Source: JAVHYG01 sp040390025 (GTDB taxonomy: Bacteria > Pseudomonadota > Gammaproteobacteria > Diplorickettsiales > Diplorickettsiaceae). From it: a stretch of DNA of 64,000 nucleotides. A model generated the notes under the pieces. It searched no databases. It saw only the letters and a list, made by a program, of their open reading frames with translations, and had not been told where the DNA came from. A program made the translations under genes and the position numbers. The stretch spans positions 1 through 64,000 of the forward strand of contig JAZJZD010000001.1 in NCBI GenBank assembly GCA_040390025.1. Reading direction: 5' to 3'. Of this stretch, positions 36,970 to 44,546 are shown in pieces. Every line of letters starts with the position of its first letter. Position 1 is the first letter of the stretch.

Positions 36970-37193
36970 AGTTATCTTTTTTATTACTCCTAAGTGTTTT
37001 TATTACTTTGACAGGTTGTACTTCTGTTAATGATTATATCAAGACGCGTAAATCCCAATATTTAAATAGTCAAGATCTCGGGCCTTTAAAACTAACTAAC
37101 GGTTTAAAAATAAATCAATCGCGTTATATAATACCCGCAGCTCAAGCAGTCAAACCCACTGAATTGCCTAATTTATATCCTCCAACGGATTAA
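36966..37193 (+). CDS. miniature BamC-like outer-membrane lipoprotein
   Basis: 75 residues. Signal peptide with lipobox LTGC, lipidated at Cys18. The 58-residue mature part is Pro/Asn-rich and unstructured-looking: YLNSQDLGPLKLTNGL, then QSRYIIPAAQ and PPTD. This matches the order seen in the N-terminal lasso of BamC (YL..., PLxxPxGL, Y.IP), which wraps around BamD. The two BamC helix-grip domains are absent. The gene follows dapA exactly as bamC (nlpB) does in E. coli. So it is best read as a BamC reduced to its BamD-binding segment; homology by eye only. Confidence 0.7.
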   Translation: MKLSFLLLLSVFITLTGCTSVNDYIKTRKSQYLNSQDLGPLKLTNGLKINQSRYIIPAAQAVKPTELPNLYPPTD

Positions 37194-37332
37194 GTTGCTA
37201 GCTTTACATGAGTTAGTCTTAATGCGAAAAATTGGATGTGGGTGTAGTGCGCGACGCTGGTTTTTTGCGAAACAGAATTTACCTGACTAGATGAAGTCAA
37301 GTCCATAACGCAAGTCCAGAAAGAGATTTATT

Positions 37333-37423
37333 GGAGAGGTACCAAAGCGGCCATAATGGCGCCGACTCGAAATCGGATGAGGATGTAAATCCTACGTGGG
37401 TTCGAATCCCACCCTCTCCGCCA
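37333..37423 (+). tRNA. tRNA-Ser (anticodon CGA)
   Basis: A complete class II tRNA of 91 bases including CCA. The acceptor arms GGAGAGG (37333-37339) and CCTCTCC (37413-37419) pair perfectly, with discriminator G and encoded CCA. The anticodon loop CTCGAAA gives CGA, decoding UCG. A long variable arm GAGGATGTAAATCCTAC is typical of tRNA-Ser, and the T loop TTCGAAT is standard. Confidence 0.96.
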
Positions 37424-37435
37424 GCTTAGTCGCTT

Positions 37436-38011
37436 TTACGCTTTTACTGTGCTTTTTTGCAGAGAAATGCGTTCAAGAGGCTCATAAGTTTGGTTATATT
37501 CAGTTTTTTTACTGTTAAATAATACAATTTCATCAATTTGCATAGATTCAATATTTAATTTTAATTCTTCTCGCAGATTGGGTACATGATGATGGTTAAT
37601 TTGGCCTAATATTAAATAGGGCAAGTAAGGTTTTGTTTCTGGTGTAAAACCTAGTTTTGCTGCAACTTCTTCGAGTGCGTAGGCTAATTCAAAAAGCTCA
37701 GAAAACGCAGCAATTTCAGCTACAATAGTTCGAGGTGCAGTAGGAGAAGGGTGAAACCGAATATTGATTAATTGTAAAGGAAAAGAAGCGATTTTTTTAA
37801 TTGCTTCGCGTGAGCGCTCAATGAGGATGGGTAGGAGCGAGGGTTTAGTAGGCCCTAAAAAACGCAATGTAACATGCAGGTTTGTATTCCACATAACCCG
37901 TTTTCCCCAGGGTTCTTGCTTTAATTCTTCGATCAGTTGAGATAGGGCTTGGTGTAATTCAGGATTTAGTTTAATGCCAAAAAATAAATGTAATGGATCA
38001 TGAGTACTCAA
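37436..38011 (-). CDS. thpR: RNA 2',3'-cyclic phosphodiesterase (LigT/ThpR-like), probably impaired
   Basis: 2H-phosphoesterase family, 191 residues. The first catalytic motif is intact: HVTLRFLG with His46 and Thr48. The second HxTx motif, expected as HITLGR near residue 132, reads YLILGQ, so His and Thr are both replaced (Tyr132, Ile134). The fold-defining stretches are otherwise kept, including the WNTNLHVTLRFLG strand and the late block corresponding to the family's final strands. The enzyme is therefore probably inactive or changed in activity. It lies beside tRNA-Ser. Confidence 0.85.
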   Translation of the reverse strand: MSTHDPLHLFFGIKLNPELHQALSQLIEELKQEPWGKRVMWNTNLHVTLRFLGPTKPSLLPILIERSREAIKKIASFPLQLINIRFHPSPTAPRTIVAEIAAFSELFELAYALEEVAAKLGFTPETKPYLPYLILGQINHHHVPNLREELKLNIESMQIDEIVLFNSKKTEYNQTYEPLERISLQKSTVKA

Positions 38012-38127
38012 GTGTAGCTTCCTTACTAAAGACTATGACATTTAGACAGTACGATATTTTAATGCAAAAAGACAGAGATTTCTATCCAATAAAAATTTCT
38101 ATACTGCAGATAATTGCACAACCACCC

Positions 38128-38279
38128 ATTATAACCTAATATATTGAAATTATTTTGTCAGTTATTGACGATAAACCCTGTAAACTTATACTTAAAAAAG
38201 GTTATTATTGTTTTAGAGTATAATACTTTAATCTTTAGATTGATTTTTTTATGTCTGTTTATCAATATTAGGTTATAAT
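38128..38279. promoter_or_regulatory. cydAB upstream region with a 15-bp inverted repeat around a promoter
   Basis: ATTATAACCTAATAT (38128-38142) and ATATTAGGTTATAAT (38265-38279) are perfect inverted copies 122 bases apart. Between them lies a good sigma-70-type promoter: TTGACG (38165-38170), a 16-base spacer and TATACT (38187-38192). The right arm itself contains TATAAT 38 bases before cydA and could be a second -10. The whole stretch 38012-38316 is otherwise empty of genes. Confidence 0.45.
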
Positions 38280-38316
38280 AATAAAATATATTAATCTCGT
38301 TTTAGTTAACCCCCCT

Positions 38317-39696
38317 ATGATTATCGATACTACCTTGCTATCCCGAATTCAGTTTGGGTTTACAATAGGCTTCCATATCTTGTTTCCTACGCTCAATGTT
38401 GGTTTAGCTGTTTTTTTGTCAATCATGGAGGGTTTGTGGTTAAAGACAGCCAACACGGTTTATCTAAAAATATGTCAATTTTGGACTAAGATCTTCGCAC
38501 TAACATTTGGTATGGGTGTAGTTTCGGGCATTGTGCTTGCCTATGAATTAGGTACTAATTTTGGTCCCTTTATCCATATAGCGGGGGGGGTATTAGGCGC
38601 TTTATTTGCTTATGAAGTATTAAGCGCATTTTTTTTGGAAGCTGGCTTTTTAGGGGTAATGTTGTTTGGGTGGGACAAAGTAAGTCCTAGATTGCATTAC
38701 GCAGCAACATTACTGGTTACATTGGGCACTACCATTTCTGCTTTTTGGATTCTATCTGCTAATTCTTGGATGCAAACACCAGCAGGTTTTCACGTTGAAG
38801 CGGGTAAGTATGTTGTCGATAATTGGTGGGCAGTAGTATTTAATCCATCGGCCATGCCACGTTTTTTCCATATGCTCATGGCTTCTTACTTAACGACTTG
38901 CTTTGCCGTTGCAGGGGTATCAGCTTGGTATTTACTGAAGCAAAGACATCTAGAAATAGCAAAAACTTGCTTTTCGTTCGCACTTGGAGCTGCTATTTTT
39001 CTTGCCCCGGCCCAAATTTTATTAGGGGATATGGTCGGATTAAGAGTCCATGAATATCAACCGCTTAAAACAGCAGCAATGGAAGGAAATTGGCAGACGC
39101 AAAACGGGGCGCCCTTAATTCTTTTTGCTATACCAGATAGCCAACATGCAAAAAATCATTATGAAGTTAGCATTCCAAAACTTGCAAGTCTTATTAATAC
39201 GCATCACTGGGATGGGAAGTTAATCGGCTTAAAAAGTGTGTCTGCAAAAGATAGACCCGTTGTAGGATCTACTTTTTGGATGTTTCGTGTGATGGTAGGA
39301 ATTGGTTTTTTATTCTTCTTAGCGGCCTTAATTGCTTTATGGTTACGTTTTCGCGGTCGGCTTTATCATTATCAAGGATTCTATCGTTTCTGTATCTGTA
39401 TAGCGCCACTTGGATTTTTGAGCACAATTGCTGGCTGGGTAACAGCAGAGTCAGGCCGTCAACCGTGGATTGCTTATGATTTAATTCGTACCTCACAGGG
39501 TGCATCTTTAGTTCCTTTACATCAAGTTATTGTATCTTTAGCGTTGTTAGTAATTGTATATGGTGTCGTATTTAGTTTTTATTTGTTCTATCTTTTTAAA
39601 GTAATACGCACAGGACCTGCGCCGCTAACGCATGATACTAGTAAGGATGTGATGACAGAAACTCCCTTTAAATATATGGCGCCTGAGGGTAAATAG
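38317..39696 (+). CDS. cydA: cytochrome bd-type (cyanide-insensitive) ubiquinol oxidase subunit I
   Basis: Quinol oxidase of the inner membrane, reducing oxygen to water. About nine hydrophobic helices. The N-terminal IQFGFTIGFHILFP carries the axial heme His20, and the quinol-site motif AESGRQPW is present. The 459-residue length (E. coli CydA 522) shows a short Q-loop, the CioA type. The stop is followed directly by the cydB start, so they are one operon. Such oxidases have high oxygen affinity and suit low-oxygen vacuoles. Confidence 0.95.
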   Translation: MIIDTTLLSRIQFGFTIGFHILFPTLNVGLAVFLSIMEGLWLKTANTVYLKICQFWTKIFALTFGMGVVSGIVLAYELGTNFGPFIHIAGGVLGALFAYEVLSAFFLEAGFLGVMLFGWDKVSPRLHYAATLLVTLGTTISAFWILSANSWMQTPAGFHVEAGKYVVDNWWAVVFNPSAMPRFFHMLMASYLTTCFAVAGVSAWYLLKQRHLEIAKTCFSFALGAAIFLAPAQILLGDMVGLRVHEYQPLKTAAMEGNWQTQNGAPLILFAIPDSQHAKNHYEVSIPKLASLINTHHWDGKLIGLKSVSAKDRPVVGSTFWMFRVMVGIGFLFFLAALIALWLRFRGRLYHYQGFYRFCICIAPLGFLSTIAGWVTAESGRQPWIAYDLIRTSQGASLVPLHQVIVSLALLVIVYGVVFSFYLFYLFKVIRTGPAPLTHDTSKDVMTETPFKYMAPEGK

Positions 39697-40689
39697 ATGT
39701 TATTAATTCTAACGTGGGCCGTGATCATTTCTTTTATTATCATGATGTATGTGCTGCTTGATGGTTTTGATTTAGGTATAGGTATTTTATTTCCCTGGAT
39801 TAAGCACGGTCAGTATCGCGACATTATGATGAGTAGTGTCATACCAGTTTGGGATGGAAATGAAACCTGGCTAGTATTTGGCGCAGCGGCTTTATATGCT
39901 GCTTTTCCATTAGCTTATGCCACGCTATTACCCACACTCTACATGCCTATTATGATTTTGTTGGTTTCTTTAATCTTTCGTGGGGTAGCTTTTGAATTTC
40001 GATTTAAAGCCCAGCGTAGCCAATTCATTTGGGACATTGCTTTTGCAGTAGGCTCGACATTAGCGGCCTTTATTCAGGGGGTTATTTTAGGTACCTTTGT
40101 AAAAGGATACGGCGAACAGTTACCTCTGCCTCATGCCGCGTATCAATGGCTAACACCTTTTAGCGTTTTCACAGGCCTTGCGGTTGTTTGCGGATATGCA
40201 TTACTTGGGGCTACCTGGTTGATTGTAAAGACTGAAGGCAATCTACAAGACCAACTCTATAAAGCAGCGAAAATTTTATTAGGATTAGTTGCATTCTTTT
40301 TAGTTGCTGTGAGTATTTGGACACCCTTTATTGAGCCAAACGTTATGAAGCGTTGGTTTACTTTACCTAATTTTTTCTACTTGTCTCCGTTGCCACTTTT
40401 AGCAATAGTGACAGTAGCTTATACTTTTTTTTGTTTACAAAATCGTAGAGAAAAAGCCCCTTTTGTTTTAAGCATGGGTTTGTTTGTTCTTGCTTATATT
40501 GGTTTTTGTATCAGTGCATGGCCTTACATTATTCCGCACGTCGTTCCGGTCTGGGAAGCGGCTGCGGCGCCTTCTACTTTAAAGTTTATTTTAGTAGGCG
40601 CAGTAATTTTGTTGCCTATCTTATTGGCTTATACGGTTTATTCGTACCATGTTTTTCGTGGTAAAGTAAAAGAAGTGATTCACTATTGA
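39697..40689 (+). CDS. cydB: cytochrome bd-type ubiquinol oxidase subunit II
   Basis: Partner of CydA: a structural membrane subunit without hemes. The 330-residue protein starts with a helix followed by LDGFDLGIGILFPWIK and has the family block WDGNETWLVFGAAALYAAFPLAYAT. About eight or nine hydrophobic helices. It starts on the base after the cydA stop, so translation is coupled. Confidence 0.95.
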   Translation: MLLILTWAVIISFIIMMYVLLDGFDLGIGILFPWIKHGQYRDIMMSSVIPVWDGNETWLVFGAAALYAAFPLAYATLLPTLYMPIMILLVSLIFRGVAFEFRFKAQRSQFIWDIAFAVGSTLAAFIQGVILGTFVKGYGEQLPLPHAAYQWLTPFSVFTGLAVVCGYALLGATWLIVKTEGNLQDQLYKAAKILLGLVAFFLVAVSIWTPFIEPNVMKRWFTLPNFFYLSPLPLLAIVTVAYTFFCLQNRREKAPFVLSMGLFVLAYIGFCISAWPYIIPHVVPVWEAAAAPSTLKFILVGAVILLPILLAYTVYSYHVFRGKVKEVIHY

Positions 40690-40851
40690 AATTTAAATTT
40701 TTTCAAAGTAGTCGTTAATGTTGTTAACGAGTAAGAATTGAAAGTTAGGTTCTATATCAAGTGGGGTAATAGTTTTGGACAGAGGGTCAATGAGCATTTT
40801 TGAACTATTTTTAACACCATTGACTGTCTCAATGAATCTCTTAAGGTACTT

Positions 40852-40959
40852 ATGAAAAAACGTACTCGTCAGTGGCTCTGGTTCATTGGCCTATATATTG
40901 CGGGCGTTGCAACAGTTGCAGTTGTATCTACGCTATTACGTTGTTTAATTCCACATTAA
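40852..40959 (+). CDS. DUF2474-type single-helix peptide of the cytochrome bd operon
   Basis: A 35-residue peptide starting MKKRTRQWLWFIGLYIAGVA, with one transmembrane helix (about residues 9-28) and a basic N-terminus. This is the pattern of the DUF2474 mini-proteins that follow cioAB genes and are thought to be small subunits like CydX. An AAGG ribosome site lies 6 bases before the ATG. It is separated from cydB by 162 bases, longer than usual, holding two weak inverted repeats (TCGTTAA/TTAACGA and GTCAATG/CATTGAC). A repeat element follows directly. Confidence 0.75.
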   Translation: MKKRTRQWLWFIGLYIAGVATVAVVSTLLRCLIPH

Positions 40960-40970
40960 ATTTCTATTTA

Positions 40971-41013
40971 CATCCATTACACTTGGAATTGTGAGCTTGC
41001 AATTCCAAATGCA
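40971..41013. repeat. short palindromic repeat, degenerate relative of the TATACCCATT family
   Basis: CATCCATTACACTTGGAATTG and the inverted CAATTCCAAATGCATCCTC form a hairpin with a perfect 9-bp core (TTGGAATTG/CAATTCCAA) and an 8-base loop. The outer CCATTACACTT matches the terminus of copy B at 21374-21566. It lies between the DUF2474 gene and the 3' end of the convergent orphan gene, where it could terminate both. Confidence 0.55.
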
Positions 41014-41024
41014 TCCTCTAAATT

Positions 41025-42374
41025 TTATTTTCCATTTTTGAGTTGTGGCATAAATCTACTTTCATTTATAATTGTAAGAAGGGCTGTTCCCTCTTCGATA
41101 ATTTTTCGAAAGGGAGCTGGATCAATAGGTATAAAAAAGTGTGATTTGGAAGTTGGTATACAAAAAATCTTTTTAATGCAGTTTAATAAACTGTTTAATA
41201 TTCCCATCAGTAAGTTACTTCTGTTTTGTTCTTTAGTTATAAGCTCCTTATTTATATGTTCTTTTAAATAATTTTCATAACTTACTTTAAAATCTTCAAT
41301 GGATTTACTTACTTCTTTCAAAAAAGCCTTGGCAGTTTTACTTCGTTCTTGTCTATAATTTAGGTTATCTAATTTCAATAGTGTATGAGTTATTTTAGAG
41401 AAATAGATGTTAGAAAGTGATTTAAGTTGTTTAGCCAGTAAATAGGTAGCATAGGCGGGTTCATCAGGTAATCCTTTCGCAATGTGATAAATAGATTCTA
41501 TTTTATTATCTATGGGATAACGTAATTTTTTTGTTGTGTTTAGTGCTTCTTTGATATAAGGGATGTGAATTAGCTCCAAGTTGTCAGTTATTGGAGTATT
41601 TGATTTCTCAGGATGCTGACACCAATAAGCGTTATTAAAATCTGTGAAGAAGTCTGAAAAAGGGTAATAAGCTATGCTAAAGATATTGTTAATAAGTAGT
41701 TGAATATTAGCGCCCCCTTTTTCCGGATAGAGACATTTTAATTTTTCATATAATTGCATATAGTTCAATGTATAGAGTGAATATTTAAACAGAGATAGCT
41801 TATTTTTTGTTAAATAATCTTCTTCTATATATTCCTCGGCCAAGCTGCCTATATAACCTTCAAATGCAGCCATTTCAGAATTTTGTGACTTTTCCAACGT
41901 GGGTTCTTCTACATGAAGAAAGTCATATTTACTAAGACTTGCATTTATAAATGTTTCTGTATCAAGCCTGTAGTTCGCTGCGTCTAAGCCTTTCATAAGA
42001 GGTTGTTCGTTTAGTAATTTTTTTATAATAGGTTTAAATACAAAGGGGTTCGGGAGATTTTCGAGTATTTCAATTTCAGAAGATACAGTTAAGCATTTCT
42101 GTTTTTCTTTTAAAATAAAATTTTTAAAATCTCTAACTTGATATTCAAATTCATCTATAACAAAAAGTAATTCTATGAATGTTTGTAAACTATGGGGCCA
42201 GGTTGCTATATGTTTATTAAATAGTTCCTCTATTTGATTAGTTAGTAAGGAAATGTCAATAGATTCACTTACGATAAAAAAAGATAGCTTAGCTCTGAAA
42301 TCAAGCAAAATGGCTTTAAATTTGTTCTGTAATGAACAAATATCTTTTACTTTACTTTTTAGACTTTTAGCCAT
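41025..42374 (-). CDS. 449-residue protein of unknown function
   Basis: Not recognised. Starts at the ATG at 42374 (MAKSLKSKVKDI), which has AAAGG upstream; an earlier ATG at 42419 would add 15 hydrophobic residues read through a palindrome. Mostly alpha-helical and Lys/Leu/Asn-rich, with coiled-coil-like stretches (for example SKSIEDFKVSYENYLKEHIN) and a hydrophobic patch near the C-terminus (LLMGILNSLLNCIKKIFCIP). No signal peptide, no enzyme motif. Convergent with the cyd operon. A species-restricted effector-like gene is one reading. Confidence 0.68.
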   Translation of the reverse strand: MAKSLKSKVKDICSLQNKFKAILLDFRAKLSFFIVSESIDISLLTNQIEELFNKHIATWPHSLQTFIELLFVIDEFEYQVRDFKNFILKEKQKCLTVSSEIEILENLPNPFVFKPIIKKLLNEQPLMKGLDAANYRLDTETFINASLSKYDFLHVEEPTLEKSQNSEMAAFEGYIGSLAEEYIEEDYLTKNKLSLFKYSLYTLNYMQLYEKLKCLYPEKGGANIQLLINNIFSIAYYPFSDFFTDFNNAYWCQHPEKSNTPITDNLELIHIPYIKEALNTTKKLRYPIDNKIESIYHIAKGLPDEPAYATYLLAKQLKSLSNIYFSKITHTLLKLDNLNYRQERSKTAKAFLKEVSKSIEDFKVSYENYLKEHINKELITKEQNRSNLLMGILNSLLNCIKKIFCIPTSKSHFFIPIDPAPFRKIIEEGTALLTIINESRFMPQLKNGK

Positions 42375-42416
42375 AACTTTTACCTTTATAACTATTACTA
42401 TAGAGATAAACTTTAA

Positions 42417-42448
42417 CATCTTTTCAGATGTTAATATCTGAAAAGATG
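42417..42448. promoter_or_regulatory. perfect 12-bp inverted repeat between two orphan genes
   Basis: CATCTTTTCAGA (42417-42428) and TCTGAAAAGATG (42437-42448) flank an 8-base loop, a perfect dyad. It lies after the stop of the choline-kinase-like gene and 43 bases before the start of the next gene on the same strand. It could be a terminator or an operator; the T run is on the plus-strand side, which does not fit the leftward gene well. Confidence 0.45.
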
Positions 42449-42462
42449 TTTTTATTATAGTT

Positions 42463-43584
42463 TTATGTGTTTTTTAATTGGGTGCTATCAAGTATAGTAT
42501 TAGCCGCTGTGGGTAAGAACTCAGGGGGGGTAAAAAATAAACTTTGCTTAGGAAGGGTATAGTTTTCGATTTTAAACTGATCTAAATTGAGGTTTATAAG
42601 TGCCTGCAATGTTTTTTCATGAAAAGTGGCGATAGTTTTTTCGAGTAATATTTTTTTGTCGCCTTTTCTAAATTGAATTTCGAATCTAGCCCAAAATACA
42701 ATAGAAAGAAAATTTATTGGTATTAATAGTCGAATACGTTGTTTTAAATTTTCAATTTCTATTGCAGGTAGTGTAATGTTCCCAGCATGTTTGTAATGCT
42801 CGAGAAAGAGTATTCTACTTTCTTCGCTAAGGTCTGAAACACAGAATAAACGTGCTATATCGTAGGCAGGATCTTCCATACTGGATACTTCCCAATCTAT
42901 CAATTGAATCTTATTATTGAGCTCAATTAAATTGCCATGGTGTAGATCGCCGTGCGAAGGTTGTTCGGGTACCTCAAAACTGGCTAGAATAGCTTTAATG
43001 ATATTTATTTTATTCAAAATACCGTCATCTTCTTTTTTTAAAATAGTTTTTATTTTTTTAAAGCTTTCCGACGTATTATTTACAAATGCAAGTGGAGTTT
43101 CTAGATTTTTTTTAAATTTTTTCGTGCAATAGTGAAGTTTTTTTACTAGCTTAGCAGTGGCTATAATTTTCTTAGGATTTTTAAAATCATCTTGCGTTAA
43201 GGAGCGGTATTGTGGGATAAACTGTGTTATGAGTAGATTATGCTTAGAATAATAGCCTATTATTTCTAAGGGAGTAAAGTTTAAGGTATGCGCTATCTGT
43301 AGGTTGTAAACTTCGATCGATAAATTGCGTACCAGTGGATTAATAAGTTTTGGAAATCTTAAGACTAAATCATCAATTTGATAAGTTTGATTAGAATAGC
43401 CGCCTATTATTTTAATAAATTTTTCAAAATTTCTGTTAAGTTTCCAATCTAGCAATTGCATGAAGAGTTTTTTATTGAGTAACTTCTCTTCTATTTCTTT
43501 TTCTCTTCCCAAATCCAGGAGCGCTGTATGGAGTTGTTTTTTCTGTGCTATGGAAAAGTGGGGCGGGGGTAAATTTGTTAGCAT
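42463..43584 (-). CDS. choline-kinase/aminoglycoside-phosphotransferase-like kinase
   Basis: Protein-kinase-like fold. The catalytic loop SHGDLHHGNLIEL (HGDxHxxN) is followed by IQLIDWEVSSMEDPAYDIA, in which IDWE and the DPAYDIA block are typical of choline/ethanolamine kinases and LicA. The start is set at the ATG at 43584, preceded by AAAGGAC; this gives 373 residues. The longer frame to 43683 would run into a MITE-like element. A phosphocholine or ethanolamine role is plausible for lipid or surface modification, but thiamine and other small substrates share the fold. The next gene leftward is an orphan. Confidence 0.8.
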   Translation of the reverse strand: MLTNLPPPHFSIAQKKQLHTALLDLGREKEIEEKLLNKKLFMQLLDWKLNRNFEKFIKIIGGYSNQTYQIDDLVLRFPKLINPLVRNLSIEVYNLQIAHTLNFTPLEIIGYYSKHNLLITQFIPQYRSLTQDDFKNPKKIIATAKLVKKLHYCTKKFKKNLETPLAFVNNTSESFKKIKTILKKEDDGILNKINIIKAILASFEVPEQPSHGDLHHGNLIELNNKIQLIDWEVSSMEDPAYDIARLFCVSDLSEESRILFLEHYKHAGNITLPAIEIENLKQRIRLLIPINFLSIVFWARFEIQFRKGDKKILLEKTIATFHEKTLQALINLNLDQFKIENYTLPKQSLFFTPPEFLPTAANTILDSTQLKNT

Positions 43585-43668
43585 ATAAGTCCTTTTAATT
43601 GTAGTTAAATTTTTTAAACATGGGGCTTTCTGCCGCATAAGATAAGAAGCGGTTTCCCCAGCTACGTT

Positions 43669-43816
43669 AGGATGTGTCGTCATTTGGCACGATGATGGTC
43701 ATAAACCGTGGTATTTTCTGTCGTTGCCCACATATCTCAAGTCTCAAGTATGCTCCGTTACGATACTCGAAAAATCACGCTTTCTGTCTCATCCTTGCTA
43801 AACGACGACACCCTAG
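43669..43816. mobile_element. MITE-like element of about 150 bases
   Basis: The two ends are inverted copies: TAGGATGTGTCGTCATTTGGC at the left and, reverse-complemented, TAGGGTGTCGTCGTTTAGC at the right, with matching bases continuing inward to GATGA. The interior has no gene. It lies directly upstream of the choline-kinase-like gene, whose spurious N-terminal extension would read into it. No transposase is present, so it would be non-autonomous. No flanking duplication was confirmed. Confidence 0.55.
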
Positions 43817-44036
43817 TTTAAATGGGGTAATTTTAAGCGGAGTTATTAAGTTTTAAAATTAGATTTTCTAGCCTAACACACTATTTTTGTCTATATCTGG
43901 TAAAATACAGCGATTGACTAACTGCATTAAACTTAGGAAAATCGCAACATAGCGAGTTGTAGGCCAATTATTAGCAATTCTCTCGTGCGTCTTTTCCCTT
44001 ATTTTTCTGAACCAATTAAAGAATAGATAGTAAAAT
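43817..44036. other. intergenic region upstream of def, no gene seen
   Basis: With the MITE-like element, this completes the 452-base gap between the choline-kinase-like gene and def. It is AT-rich and must contain the def-fmt-rsmB promoter; no clear -35/-10 pair was found. A reading frame on the opposite strand overlapping the def start lacks coding character. Confidence 0.3.
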
Positions 44037-44546
44037 ATGGCGATACATACCATTATCCATCTCCCTGATGAGCGTTTACGCATGCCTACCGAGCCAATTA
44101 CTGTTTTTGACACGAGTTTACAACGGTTGATTGATGATATGTTTGAAACGATGTATGCCGCCAAAGGTATTGGTTTAGCTGCGCCTCAAATTGCAATTAA
44201 TAAAAAGCTGGCGGTTATTGATGTTTCTGAGAATAAATCCTCAACGTTATGTTTAATTAACCCCAAGATTATTGAGAAGAAAGGTGAAGCGCCTATGGAA
44301 GAAGGGTGTTTATCAGTCCCTGGCGTTTATGATAAAGCGCCCCGAGCGCTATGGGTTAAATTATCTGCGCTTGATAGGCATGGAGAGCGGTATGAGATTG
44401 AGGCAGAAGGCTTATTGGCGCACTGTATCCAACATGAAGTCGATCATCTGAATGGAAAACTATTTGTGGATTATTTGTCGTCACTCAAACGCCAATTAGC
44501 ACGTAAAAAATTAGAAAAAATAAAAAAAAGACAGGCTAAATCTTGA
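44037..44546 (+). CDS. def: peptide deformylase
   Basis: Removes the formyl group from nascent proteins. The three motifs are complete in 169 residues: GIGLAAPQ (45-51), EEGCLSVPG with metal ligand Cys91, and QHEVDH with His133, Glu134 and His137. The length is normal. First gene of the def-fmt-rsmB cluster, in the same order as in E. coli. Its stop overlaps the fmt start. Confidence 0.97.
   Translation: MAIHTIIHLPDERLRMPTEPITVFDTSLQRLIDDMFETMYAAKGIGLAAPQIAINKKLAVIDVSENKSSTLCLINPKIIEKKGEAPMEEGCLSVPGVYDKAPRALWVKLSALDRHGERYEIEAEGLLAHCIQHEVDHLNGKLFVDYLSSLKRQLARKKLEKIKKRQAKS

Noticed and set aside
43585..43683. 33-residue N-terminal extension of the choline-kinase-like gene
   Set aside because: It reads into the MITE-like element, and the ATG at 43584 has a good ribosome site.
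43868..44164. A 98-codon frame on the minus strand over the start of def
   Set aside because: It lies opposite a clear gene (def), has no ribosome site and its product has no recognisable domain.
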